A stretch of 64,000 nucleotides of DNA, taken from Apostichopus japonicus (Eukaryota; Echinodermata; Holothuroidea; Aspidochirotida; Stichopodidae). The translations under genes and the position numbers were made by a program. The DNA lies in NCBI RefSeq assembly GCF_037975245.1, contig NC_092562.1, positions 22,683,554-22,747,553 on the forward strand. Direction: 5' to 3'. This document shows, piece after piece, positions 12,866 through 24,529 of the stretch; within the stretch, counting starts at the first letter, position 1, and the number at the start of each line of letters is the position of its first letter. The notes under the pieces were generated by a model, which did no database searches, was not told where the DNA came from, and worked only from the letters and a program-made list of their open reading frames with translations.

Positions 12866-14882
12866 GTCTCTGAAGAGAAGAAGATGGAAGTACCATGGAA
12901 AACAAGACAACTGTATTGCTCCATAAACATTCAGTAAACCTTGGTAGTTATGAAAGTTATACTAGACTCAGCGCCGTAACGATTAACCTGGGGAGTGGGG
13001 GTGGGATTGGGGAGCATTAGCTGGGGACCTAATGTGAGCGTTGCGAGATCGCACCAGCGCAATGAGATTCTGTGTATATATGTTCTTATTGATCATTTTT
13101 TAATGCAATGTTCTGCTTGCACCCTTTCCCCCTCCTCTCCCCCCTTTAGACCAAAATCGAAACCAGAAATGGGTTACGGATGAGGGTATGGGATATACTG
13201 CCATGGTTTTTGGTGTGACGTTACCGTACTTTGTCGTTGTTCTTTGTTTGTGACGATATACATAGAAATAGGTCATATTTCGTTTAGCATATTTAGAGCG
13301 ATTTTGATTAAATTTGACGAGATGAGATCAAGAATGATAGACTGACAGACGTCATCACGAGCTGAAAAAATCTGCATCATTTCAAACGCACATATAAACG
13401 CATATATGAATGGATATACCTCAGTGCAAACACACACACACACACAAACCTGGAACAGTTTCAAATAAGATATGATTCTCAAAGTGGGAAATCATTTTCT
13501 CTTTAAATATATTTTTTTTATGGTATTAACATTTTCGACCCTATTGGCATGCCATAGTATTAATCTGACAAATTAGTACCGCTCGTATCTCTACTTCTGC
13601 AATAGGCCCCCATTTGAGTCTGTACAAATATGAATGCATAGAGCGATGCATGTCGCTAATATTAAATGGAATAAGTACTTAAGAATGCAGTATTGCTATT
13701 ACTCTAAACTACATTTTGAATTTGTCGAGCGATTCAGAATTCCAAGCGATATCGTCAAATTCCGTTTGCTTAAAACGAACATCATCCGCAGGAGCTGTCT
13801 ACAAGCAAACTGTTCTTGTATATTGAATGAATCGAAAGTACTCGGATGAAAAGTACCCGGGTCCTCAAGAGGCTGTACTAGGACACTGGTACTCGAATTC
13901 CATTCAAAATCAGTACTCGTATTGTAATTATAAATAATAATTGTGATAGTCTTGTCAAATTAGAATGTTATAAATATACAAATTTACTCTTCCTTCTGTA
14001 AATTCCTTCCATCTTGAATATTTTCTGTCATGTTTTAAGAAACAGTTCGTACTGTTTATGATACCAATTTATGACATTTAGGCAGTAGTGTTTTTTTAAT
14101 TTAGTTTTCATATACCATTGGCATCATTCATCTTTAAGTATTGACAATCAAGTTATCCTGAATGAATTTCCATCAAAATCCAAGAAGTTGTGAAGCAATA
14201 TAAAATTTGAGTAAAACAAAGCTGCAACTAGTATGGCCTATTCTCACTGGCATTGTCTTGGAAGTTTTAAGTGCTGGATACATTTCACAACAGCGTGTAT
14301 TATGTTTCCACTTTCAATTACAATATGGATTGAATTGCAGAATTGGTTACAGAATTTCCATGTCATAATACGCCATATATTTCATTTGATACCAAACGCT
14401 TATAGTTACCAAAACTAGTTAATACATTCATTTCTATAACATTTTCAAGAACGACAATCCGCATGTCATAGTACTACAGAATCAATCAAATTTATTACTT
14501 ATTTTTGCGGCAAAGCAACTGAACAATTCATAACATTTGTATAATATGTGGATAAATTTGTACTTTGAAATCATTTTAATTGAACAGTTAACAATATATT
14601 ATAACATGAATATTTTCCTTTCATTGTATTTATTTTTCTTCTCGTCTCTCAAATTGTCTTTTTACACTTTATAATTTTCATATTTTAAGGGCCTATACCA
14701 TTTTCCTCTAGATGTGGGCCTAAGGTAACTGTGGAGACATCAGCCATGCTTCTATAGTCCTCTTAAACATATTCTGTGTCAAATTCAGGAGTGTTGGCAC
14801 GATATGTCTGCAGCCAGGGCACGACTAGGTCACTGAGTCCCCAACTTTTCAATCTTCCTTTTCTTTCAGTAAATCAAAGATG

Positions 14883-15185
14883 AGAGCATTGTGTTCTAGT
14901 GGTTAAGGGAGTGGACTTGTGATCTAAGGCTTGCAAGTTCGATTCCTGGCCAGATTATTACGTAGTGTCCTTGGGCAAGGCACTTTATCTCCATTGCCTC
15001 GCTCCACCTAGGTATATAAATGGGGATCTGTGAGGTAATCTGTCAGTTGGGCGCTGTTTAACTGCTGCCATGTGAAGGGATTGTCTCTATGTTTGACAGG
15101 TTATCCTTGACCAAGTTAATATTGTGATGTGCCTTGAGCGCTGTCTGCGCTTTATAAAATGCTCAATATTATTTTTATTATTAGA
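14883..15185 (+). mobile_element. tRNA-derived SINE, type 1
   Basis: Pol III A-box-like TAGTGGTTAAGGGAGTGG and B-box-like CAAGTTCGATTCCTGG lie at the head. A body (GTGTCCTTGGGCAAGGCAC) follows, then a 3' end GCGCTTTATAAAATGCTC and an ATT-rich tail. The head closely matches the element at 45648-46034, but the 3' halves differ. Its end resembles the tail of the LINE fragment at 49020-49745. Confidence 0.82.
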
Positions 15186-15860
15186 ATAACTTCATCATGC
15201 AGTCATATTTGTCAATATCCTTAAGTTGCATTTAGTATCTTACATAATGTGATTGAAGAAAATCATGCAATTTTCGCTTTTCGCAACCGACCCATGCCCC
15301 CACCCCCCCCTTCCCCCTCCAATCTGCCCCACAAACCTTCCGCACATGCACGCCAATACATCCCTAAAAAGAGTTTTATTTTCCCACTGATATGAAGAAC
15401 AATGAAAGATTACAAAACAGATACATGTGTGTGTTCCAGCACAATACTTTATTTATACATATCCAGATATGCTACTTTTACTAACTCTGTAATCAAACAT
15501 ACATATAAAGAAACACACATATACATACACCCACATACACACAAACGTACATATGCACAAACGTACACTGAAATAGCCTGATCACTTAACCGATTTATAT
15601 CTCGATCACTCAACCGATCACTTAACCGATTTATATATGTAAATCACCTAATTAGACATTTTGTCATTATTGCATGGGGGGGGAGGGGTTGAAGTTGGCT
15701 GGGGTAAAGGGTGAGGTGCAAGATCTTCACATGCAGGAACAATAGTTTGTCTGTTTCTATTCTACCCAATATCTCCATTGACACAAAGGAAGCAGGCAGC
15801 AGCTACAACAACCTGACAGAAACAATGAGTGTAATGTTACACTGATAGATATCATGATTG

Positions 15861-16082
15861 TACAGGCAATGATTGGCATTAAAAAATTAAAGCTAGATAA
15901 GTACTTAAATACTGAACAGCGTGAATGGGAAAATATTAGACCATGGAAAAGAACACAGAAATGTGTAATCTTTCATTGTACAGGCAACAACTGGTATTAA
16001 ATAATTAATTAAATATATAAGTACTTAAATATTGGACAGCCTGAATGGGGGAAATATTAGACCATAGAAAAAACACAGAAAT
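15861..16082. repeat. 118-bp tandem duplication
   Basis: Two diverged copies start at TACAGGCAA (15861 and 15979), sharing AAGTACTTAAATA, GAATGGG and ATATTAGACCAT blocks. The second copy runs into the tRNA-like segment. Possibly one decayed mobile element duplicated in tandem. Confidence 0.7.
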
Positions 16083-16089
16083 TTATGTC

Positions 16090-16162
16090 TATAACAGGAT
16101 TTGAACCAGTCACCTCTCTGGGTTACAAGCCCAGGGGTCTGTCAACTGAGCTATACTTTGTT
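16090..16162 (-). pseudogene. tRNA-Thr(TGT)-like relic
   Basis: On the minus strand: A box TAGCTCAGTTGACAGA, anticodon arm CTGGG-CTTGTAA-CCCAG (anticodon TGT, Thr) and B box GGTTCAAATCC. D and T stems have mismatches and the acceptor stem does not pair, so it is a decayed tRNA or the head of an old SINE rather than a working tRNA. Confidence 0.6.
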
Positions 16163-18049
16163 AGTTGCTATCACTAAATAGCCACTTCTTCGCTGGATGG
16201 GAGAGGGGGGAGGGTGGGTGGTTAACCCATTCTAGCCATAAATTTCTTTAATCTTTTCCATTGAATTAGAGTTGTAAGTTACACTGAGTAGGGACTTCAT
16301 TATCTTCCTGACTTTGATAAATTATGTTACATTTACACTAATTGGGACACCACTCCATATAAATAACAGATCTATGAGGCTTGCCCTCATCGGTTTGCTC
16401 ATGATAAGCACAAACCAAAGTCGCGTTATACTTTTTATTATATACACACCCAAAGAGAGCCATGTCAATCATCGAACTCATTTCATTGTGGCATTAATGA
16501 GTAGAAGAGAGTCACATAATCACACCATCAAAATGACACCATCACACACCATGATGAGGTACTCTCTTCTCCACATTTGACTTCTTTGTAGTGAATGAAA
16601 ATAAAAAATAGAGACCATCTATTTGTATCATTTACAAATTTTCATATTTAACCTTTAAATTTTACTATTCTTTAACTTTAATATTAAACCTATCTTTATA
16701 AAATTTTCATTTATCAATTCTGTCTATTATAATGCATTTTGGAATACTAGCAAATTCAACACAAAATGCACTACCATTAAGCAAAAGGGAGTACAAGATT
16801 CCTCAATATTTGTTTAAATATGATTCAGTTCAGGTCACAAAGGGACACTGTTTAATAGAGCCAAGGGCAAAAGAGGCACTTCTCACCTAGTTTTGTGAGA
16901 ACCTTACAAAAGCACCAGTTTTCACAAAGAAGTGTCCCTTTCTGATACAAAAAAAGTACCAATTTCACATTATTTGTAACTAAATAGTTCCCTATTATTA
17001 TTTAGGAAGTGCTCTTTTGTTGCCAAATTACATCAATTTGTATGAAAAAGTGCCCTGTACTTGCAAGGTCAATTAAAATGTGCTATATTTGTTGAAAGAC
17101 ATTCAAATACAGGGAATTGTGGTACAAACTTTATGGAGGACACAATTTGTTGGAACATTTTGCAGTAAATTTGTGGTTTACCCCCTCAAATCAAAGTCAC
17201 TGCCCAATGTCCCTCGAAGTTCATAGCCCCCAACTCTGACCTCCTCCCCCCCCCCCTCCTTCCACCTTCCCCTGATCCATATCTTGGATTCACCACAACC
17301 TTTATTTGTAAATGACTGATGTCACTATTGAATACAACACAAGAAACAAATGATATTTGCTGAGAAATTGCCCTCCATTATTTTCTTATTTCAGAGATAC
17401 CAATCTAGACAGAATTGTTGTTAATGACCTTTGACATGACCACAGTCATGTATATTGATCAGCTTGATGGTTTACTTGTCAAGTCCTATGACGAGAACGG
17501 GATGTTGTATATTTCCAAACCTGCAAATATAAGATTTGGTTTATAAGCTCACCTCTGCCCTTCTAGCATCAGAGATAGTTATAACCCCATCATGTACCAA
17601 CAATCCTTAAATAAAAAATTAAAAAAATGAAATAAAATAAAAACAGCCCAAGGATATGCTAAAGGATTTAAAACCAATAAAATACCAAGGAAACAAAACC
17701 ATAGCAACAAATGTTTTCTTGTACTACTTACAGACTCACACCATCCAGTCAACAAATCTTGTAACACCACACAGAGCTTATCCATTCACCAGTTCACCGG
17801 TCTCTCTGTCTTCAAACACCATCATCGGAGAAATCAGCTCATGGTGCATGGATGGTGTTTACTGCACCACAATTCTGTAACCCTTCTGTTTTGCATCCTC
17901 ATCCTCTGCTATCTTCTTCCCTCAAATTTCAAGAAGAGACTCTAAGACCAACCACCTCTTAACAACTATCAACTACTGACTTGTATCCAATTCCTAACTT
18001 TAATCCTGTCACTGGTCTTTCTTCCTTCTGCTTCGAAACCTGTGTACAA

Positions 18050-18330
18050 CATGTATGACAACCGGTGGTGCTTGTACGATATTCCATCATTTCTGCAGCA
18101 GTTTTCCCCGCAATCTCTAACATGTATGACCACCGGTGGTGCTTGTACGATATTCAACATTTTCTGCAGCAGTTTTCTCTGCAATCTCTAACATGTATGA
18201 CCACCGGTGGTGCTTGTACGATATTCCATCATTTCTGCAGCAGTTCTCTCCGCAATCTCTAATATGTATGACCACCGGTGGTGCTAGTACCATATTCCAT
18301 CATTTCTGCAGCAGTTTTCTACGCAATTTC
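18050..18330. repeat. 71-bp tandem repeat, about 4 copies
   Basis: Units start near 18050, 18121, 18192 and 18263 with the shared string ATGTATGACCACCGGTGGTG, which contains a CACCGGTG palindrome. The array ends about 20 bp from the ERCC8 stop, so it probably lies within the ERCC8 3' UTR. Confidence 0.9.
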
Positions 18331-18351
18331 TCGTTTCATTTCTCGATTACT

Positions 18352-18414
18352 TCAGTCGTCTTCATCACTACTCCATGCATCAGCAGTGGCATTGGGACCA
18401 GCCAGTACCCTTGG
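18352..18414 (-). CDS. ERCC8: ERCC8 exon 9 (acidic C-terminus, stop)
   Basis: Acceptor GTCTGCAG, 20 codons then TGA (18354-18352). Encodes [20 protein letters not shown], equivalent to the conserved acidic CSA tail. A 71-bp tandem repeat begins just downstream on this strand. Confidence 0.88.
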   Translation of the reverse strand, partial: PRVLAGPNATADAWSSDEDD

Positions 18415-21400
18415 CTGCAGACAAAACAAAAAACCACAGAGATATTATTTAAACAGATCACTTTAGATATTTACCAATAATCTTGCTTCATAGATGGCAT
18501 ATATTCTGTCTCTAGTAACTCATACTTGCCATGAAATATTACAATGTATGCCAACCTATCCAGGGAATCATTTAGTACTTCAAATTTTTGTGCAGCAGTT
18601 TAGGAGGTTCTGAATTTCGTCTCCTATCAAGATACTATGGCTCCTGTGTACAAAACTGCAATACATCCTACACTTGTACAGTCTACTATAGTAGGGTAGC
18701 AAGAAGTATGTATCAGGTACTTAGGGTGCTTGCCACAAATTTTGCACAGGTTAATGAAGGTGTTTGTGTGTCAAGACAACAGTATACATCAGTCAAGGAC
18801 TGTACAATCAGTGACACTGTATAGCCAACATTATAATATTTTACAGCATTTAGCAATGTGATACCTAATAAATACTCCCTGCTATCCCATAATGGCAATT
18901 GGCATTGGGTTTAGCTTTGTGTCATATTGATTGAGCCGCATAGCATTGACATCTATTCAGATCTATAGTTAGTCAATATCACTAAGAAAACCATGTTGAT
19001 TCTGCTACAAAACAGCTGCAACGGTTAAATCGTTTAATATCTCATATTCTTAAATCCTAATATTGTGATACAAAACTGTATTTTTAACCATAACAATAAA
19101 CAATGCTCCCACTTCCTACCCTCACCCCCCCCCCCCATCCACCCCTCCTTTCCACGAAGAAATATAACAACATTTTGTCCTTGAATAAAATTGTAATATA
19201 TAGTAAGTCAAATTTATCTGAACAACTTACCGAATTTGTTGTGGTTTGTTGTTGTTGTTCTACTTCTTCTTCATATTTGTCTGGGTGTCTACCTAGGTCT
19301 GGTTCCCACACTAGTATGTTACTGTCATTCCCTCCACTGTACAACTCCTATATCCACAGTGGTCAATGAAGAGAGAGAAATGATAAATGATCGGAAAATG
19401 TAAGCGAATACAAATTGTAAACAAACTGCTCTCTTGCAAAAGCCTGTGCAGATAGATGTATAAGTGAAGGTGCGTGACGTCTCGATACCAGCAGGATCTT
19501 CTTCAGAGGTTTGCCATCGAAGAAGATCAAAACATTAGACACTCTAGAACTTGACATAAGCAATAATTAATAGTACACAAAGAGTTGTCCGAGCAGAGAG
19601 GACATATTTTCATGAAGTCCTATATCAAAAGTGTAGGACTGATTTATTTGACATATCTTGCAACATTTTCTTGGGGTGAGTGGGTCCGATTAGTGGCTAT
19701 AGGGGGGGGGGTGGTGGGGGGAAGGGGTTGATGAAGAAAGCAAAATATTTGTAGGTGACCAAATATCCCATACATGACGCGGCATTTGACGTACCTCACA
19801 TTGTCATATTTTACATCATCTCTCGATTAGTATCTTCTTCTCTCAGAGTTGTGACATTTTAAAGCGACTGTCTCGTCTCTATAAAGCGTTAATGAAGCTT
19901 AAAAACGAACCTGCAAGTGTGGATGGAAGACGCAGCAGTTGACCTTATGGTAGTGACCCTTGAGGTCGTACACCATCTCACCGTTCTGAAGGTCGTACAC
20001 GTCGACGTCATTCACCGTCGGAATGAAAGCCGCACTCGGATTAGATGTGGTGGAGCAGGCGATCTTCACAGATTTACCGCTCTCGTTTACCACACTTCCG
20101 AAGTTAACCTATTATGAAGCAATAAATTCGAGCAACGGTCAAGCACAAAGATTAAAACACTCCTAAAGCAATTCTTTCATCTGAGATATTTTCAACTATT
20201 TATGACTCAGCAGACTGTTATGTTGTTGCTTTCACCTCAAACTTCAAAATGTTTCTTTAAGCTTAAATTTGAAGAATGGTCAAGCACAAAGATTAAAACT
20301 TTTAAGTTCTTTCATTTGAGATATTCAACTATTTATGACTCAGCAGACTGTTATGTTATTTCTTTCACCTCAAACTTCAAAATGTTTCTTTTTTGTAACT
20401 CCATAAGTATAACCAAGTAACCTCTAACATCATGATGCCAAGAAGATGTTAATTCGGAGCGTCTACATACCAGAGTATTTTTGCCGGAAGCAATATCCCA
20501 CAGTCTTAATCGATCATCTGTCCCGAAGCTTAAGAGAAACAAGCCTTCGTCTGTGAAACAAAGCCCACTCACATCACCGTTATGTGCAGTTTTTACTGAA
20601 AATAGGAAAAGATTGGATCACCACAGATTAATCACAGATTAATCAAACAGATTAATCACATTAATAGCTATGAAGTGACTAAATATCACACATCAACATA
20701 ATGGAGAAGCAAACCCAACCATCATTGTTATCTGAGATGATAGAAAAGTTTGTGACATGCAACTCCCTCAAACAGCTGTTTGGGAAAACAATTGTTCAAA
20801 AAGTCATGCCTGGGGATACTCTGTTGGCAAAGTGGTGATGTCATTTCGTATTTTCATGACAAAACTTTAATTTTAGTCAAAATGCAACAAGCTGTGCAAA
20901 AAGTTTTTTTAGTTTTTTTAAATCTCAACTTCCAATGTCATGTTAGCTTTTCTCCATTATTTGTAGGAAACTGATATAAAAACAATTGACTGTGATGTCT
21001 CTCTCGTTCTACTTCTGAGGTCTATCTAGCTAGGGAAAACATTGAAACTCTTTGGAATTTTAAATGACGGTCACTGAAATCATAGATTTCTATCAGTATT
21101 GAATTCCGCTAACAAGGGCTCTGTTCTGGACGCTTTGATTGGTAGATGGAAGAGCCCACCATTATTGACCACTCGCTTAGTGTGTACAGTCTCACAAAGG
21201 TGACTAGCTCACAATAGACATGGTATAGTGAGAGTGTTAATACTGTGAGGCAGCAGGTAAGCAATATATTATCAGTAGAGAAACATACACTAATATTTCA
21301 AATAGACTTTCTCCCAATTCTTCACATATTCTGCAAGCTATCTGTAACAAAAAACACTTGTTTGATATTCTCATTGTTGTTCATTGCTTCCTGTTGTGAT

Positions 21401-24400
21401 ACTGGAAGAAAGAACAAAACCCTGATTCCTGCTGTAGCTAATAGGTCTACCTCCATCTTGTTCAGTTTCATTGAAAATGAAAACAAATCATCTTCCTTCC
21501 TCTAATTCAATACTGTCATCAATGTGGTTGCTTCCTTAGCATGGATTTTGACAAATGATTGAATCCCTGATTCCTATTTGAATATCAAGCAATGTAAAGC
21601 AAAGGCAATACCTGAGGAGATGCTCTCCCTTTTCTCTCCATTGTGTCGATCCAGAGTTTTCAGACAACCAGAGGCATGTCGAACATCCCAAAGAAGGATC
21701 TTACCGTCTCGGCTGAGAAACAAACCGGGAAAGAAAGTACAAAACTCTTGCTTGCCTGATGCATGTAAACCCTTATGGAGTATGGTCGAACTCACTTATG
21801 CGACGTTCAGGAATAAATTGAAGATTCCAGCTTGGAGTATATATTTCAAAGAATCTCGACAATTTCAAAGCAGGGATGTGCTCTATTTGCTAATTATAGT
21901 GCCAACACAAAATAGTTACACACAAGATGTGAATGAATCAAGTGATCTTCATGCCATATAGAATCAATAAGACTCCACTTTAAGAATTTGACCAGCCATA
22001 AGTGATATTATCCCCTCCTTCTCTCCACCTCCCCCTCTCCCCTCCCCATCCCGTTGCCAAATAAGTGCTGATGGCTTACACACCTGCCTGATGCAAGCAA
22101 GAATTCTTCTTTATTTGACCACTGCACACTGAGTATTGCATCTTTATGTCCCTTTAAGATGTGAGTAGACGATCCTGTCTTCAAGTCGCAGAGTTTGATC
22201 TTAGAGCTCATCGATCCAACTGTAGTACAAAAGTCAAATTATGGTCATCGACATCAACACAAAGAAATACTCATGTATTCCCAAACTTCTACATTGGCAT
22301 TTTATGTAGCATGTGACAAGGTGATCACTTCAAATAATCTTTTATTTTCATTGCAAAGTTCCATAATTTGAGAAATACTTTGTTAAATTTAATGTTAAAC
22401 GTTCTCAGAATACACATATTTACTGCAAGACAAGCAACCATTGCTCAGTTGTAGGTGTCAGGTGCAGTACATCCTTTGAAACGAAACATCTTCATGTTGC
22501 ACCAGTTCCTAACAGAAACAGATATAGGTCCGGTGACACATTTAAAGTTATGTCTTGCTTATTATCAATGAGCATCTAGTGAGCTCCCACTCCATTGGCA
22601 ATTTTCCTAATACTATTTACAGTACAGTATGATCATTTGCTGTCACTGGTTTACTATGAGGGAGGAAGAATGCAAGTATATAATAGTTGAAACATTTGAT
22701 GTTTGCTACATGTATACAGTATATATTTTTAAAATGAACAGGGTGACCAGACCCTGTAAGTTCTATCTGGCCAAATACAAGATGCCGAAAGAAATTACCG
22801 GGCAATTATGGGCACTAAGGTCGCGGGGAGACAGGTAAGCGAGGAGCGTAGTAAATAAGAACATTCTGAATTAGAAGTTGTAGTTTGATGCTTGAATTTG
22901 GTATAAGGGCCAGTAGACTGTATACTGGACATAATTCTAAAGTAAAAACCATTACTATCAGTGCATTCTATCAACACAGATCTGTTACTACAACCAACAC
23001 TAAATATTTCTGTGTAAACACTACCTACCAGCGATCAGGCAATGTTGTGTGGCAATTGGTGAAATGTGATGACTGTAAATTGCTTGATTTATCACAAACT
23101 CTTCGGCAGGAATTAGGGCGTTGGTATCCCAGACTTTGACTTTACCATCCATTGAACTGCTAACAAACATTCCTGTGTCATGCGGGTACCACTGCACAGT
23201 CTCAACACTTCTCTTGTGGACAGATTCGTTAGACCTGTGAAAAGGAGAAGACAGAAACTGTAAAATGTTTACTATTAACTTCCATTCCATCACAATATTT
23301 AAGAACATGTTTTTCCCTAAGGAGAAGTATTTATCAACAAAACGTAATGCTAGAACCATCATTCCATTTTATGATAAAAAGTAAAGTTTACTTTGTGTTT
23401 TGATATGTTACTATGAAATAAGGAATAATGCAGCAGCAGTACTGTACAACTCAGGCCAAACCAAAACATTACTTATGATAGGCTATACTGTATGACACAG
23501 GATTCTCTCCTCACAATTTTCCGTAAAATGTTTCCATTACTGAGCTATTAGTCACCTTTAGCGACAGGATGGTGTTATTGTCACAAGTAGCCATTGTAAT
23601 GTGTTAGTAAAATAAATACAAAACATACTACTGTACCTCCCGATGCCGCAGAGATACGGACAAGTGAATTCTTTCACCACTGGTTTCGTTAGAACATCAT
23701 ATATGGCAATAACTCCATCACCTCCACCGGATAAGAGGCTACACGTAGGTGAAAGAGATCCAAAGTTCTGTTTTGTAACATTCATTAATACATATTACAC
23801 CATAGAGAGTCTCATATTGTATTACAAATACACTTTGAAGAAAAACATTGGCCTTTACTTTGAATGCGATTCATTTCAATCTATGGGCTACATTCTATAG
23901 GATACTACATTTTTCTCTGTGGATCAACACAGATATAATTTGCACTTTTTTTTTATCTTTTTTTTAGAAGACAGGGTTCCAATAAGAAGAGACTAAATAG
24001 ATAAATTCTTACTAATTCTAGCATGTTGCTGTAGGCCTACTGTACAGTATTGTTCAAATGATCCTGAAAGGCTGAATTCCCCCAGTAAAATATGTAAACC
24101 TTGAAAATAGTAAGTCAAGTAGGTCATTTACAAAGTTTGGGTTGAATTGACTATGACAGCCTTATCCGTCATAAGTGGTCAATATAGATCATGTCATTGC
24201 ATAAACTCATGCCTTATGCCAACAATTAGAGAAAGGAATAATTAAAATGACAATAGGCCTACTGTCTACAAAATAGTATATAAATCTGTTGTGAAATTGA
24301 TATATAATCAATAAAAAAAAGTACACTAAATGAATGAAGGTGAGGTTTGAACTTACTATCTATAATCAACAGGGTCAAGATCAAGTGAATTCACGCTGCT

Positions 24401-24529
24401 CATGTGTATACGTTGTACATCTTTGTTTTTGCTGAGTTCCAGAGAATAGGTTCTGCGAGTAACTTCTGCCACAGACAGCACTGAGCTGTGCTTGGTTCCT
24501 CTGCATCTTTCTGCTAGAAAACTCAGCAT
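18352..24529 (-). CDS. ERCC8: ERCC8/CSA, WD40 DNA-repair factor, complete (9 exons, 406 aa)
   Basis: Exons on the minus strand: 24529-24357, 23738-23637, 23234-23029, 22219-22084, 21712-21612, 20595-20471, 20108-19911, 19347-19231, 18414-18352. All junctions keep frame, giving 1221 nt including the stop; the human protein is 396 aa. Known role: CSA is the substrate receptor of the CUL4-DDB1-RBX1 ubiquitin ligase that acts with CSB and UVSSA at RNA polymerase II stalled on damage. The start [11 protein letters not shown] matches the N-terminal helix that docks to DDB1. Blade motifs visible are AIYDV, VKVWDT, IKLCDL, ILLWDV, LRLWDI, VDVYDL and ILVWEP, i.e. a seven-bladed propeller. Signature strings [14 protein letters not shown] and [11 protein letters not shown] are strongly conserved. 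The tail DAWSSDEDD keeps the acidic C-terminus. The gene is divergent from WLS and convergent with FRRS1. Confidence 0.95.
18415..19910. other. ERCC8 introns 7 and 8
   Basis: Introns 18415-19230 and 19348-19910. They hold a poly-C run near 19125, a G-rich run near 19705 and a short piece (about 19470-19515) related to the palindromic element at 40341-40556. No exon was recognised. Confidence 0.6.
19231..19347 (-). CDS. ERCC8: ERCC8 exon 8 (blade 7 and Gln/Thr linker)
   Basis: Acceptor ATATAG, donor GTAAGT at 19230. Encodes [18 protein letters not shown], then an acidic and glutamine-rich linker ([14 protein letters not shown]) longer than in vertebrates. The linker accounts for much of the extra length over the human protein. 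Confidence 0.92.
19911..20108 (-). CDS. ERCC8: ERCC8 exon 7 (blade 6)
   Basis: Acceptor ATAATAG, donor GTTCGT at 19910, 66 whole codons. Encodes [20 protein letters not shown] and [16 protein letters not shown], matching CSA. Confidence 0.94.
20131..20395. repeat. 141-bp tandem duplication in ERCC8 intron 6
   Basis: AAGCACAAAGATTAAAAC at 20141 recurs at 20282. The shared block continues through ACTCAGCAGACTGTTATGTT and CTTCAAAATGTTTCTT. Two copies, the second slightly shorter. Confidence 0.85.
20471..20595 (-). CDS. ERCC8: ERCC8 exon 6 (blade 5)
   Basis: Acceptor TTTTCAG, donor GTATGT at 20470. Encodes [20 protein letters not shown] and [20 protein letters not shown], a complete WD repeat. 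Confidence 0.94.
21612..21712 (-). CDS. ERCC8: ERCC8 exon 5 (blade 4)
   Basis: Acceptor TTTCTCAG, donor GTATTG at 21611. Encodes [20 protein letters not shown] then LDRHNGEK, the WDVRxASGC signature of CSA. Confidence 0.94.
22084..22219 (-). CDS. ERCC8: ERCC8 exon 4 (blade 3)
   Basis: Acceptor CTACAG, donor GTGTGT at 22083. Encodes [20 protein letters not shown] and [20 protein letters not shown], a full WD repeat. Confidence 0.94.
23029..23234 (-). CDS. ERCC8: ERCC8 exon 3 (blade 2)
   Basis: Acceptor TTTCACAG, donor GTAGGT at 23028. Encodes [32 protein letters not shown] and [16 protein letters not shown]. This is the best-conserved CSA segment. Confidence 0.95.
23637..23738 (-). CDS. ERCC8: ERCC8 exon 2 (blade 1)
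   Basis: Acceptor TGTAG, donor GTACAG. Encodes [15 protein letters not shown] and CPYLCGIGR, matching the CSA blade with the SGGxDGVI motif. Confidence 0.93.
24357..24529 (-). CDS. ERCC8: ERCC8 exon 1 (start codon, DDB1-docking helix)
   Basis: ATG at 24529-24527, donor GTAAGT at 24356. Encodes [11 protein letters not shown], then a stretch including [14 protein letters not shown] and [14 protein letters not shown], which aligns with the CSA N-terminus and first blade. A longer ATG-initiated frame across this exon is out of frame and is a shadow. Confidence 0.93.

Larger units (their letters stand above)
12866..18351. other. Intergenic region between convergent FRRS1-like and ERCC8
   Basis: Contains both 3' UTRs (ends not defined), a CA repeat near 13431-13445, a SINE (14883-15185), CA-rich and poly-C/poly-G runs near 15300 and 15677, a 118-bp tandem duplication with a tRNA-like segment (15861-16162), and the 71-bp repeat array beside ERCC8. 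Short open frames show no recognisable protein. Confidence 0.6.
20596..24356. other. ERCC8 introns 1-5
   Basis: Introns 20596-21611, 21713-22083, 22220-23028, 23235-23636 and 23739-24356. Only AT-rich sequence, a CT-rich stretch near 22015-22050 and short T/A runs were seen. Confidence 0.55.

Noticed and set aside
16090-16162. Functional tRNA-Thr gene
   Set aside because: A and B boxes and anticodon arm are recognisable, but the acceptor stem fails and the D and T stems have mismatches.
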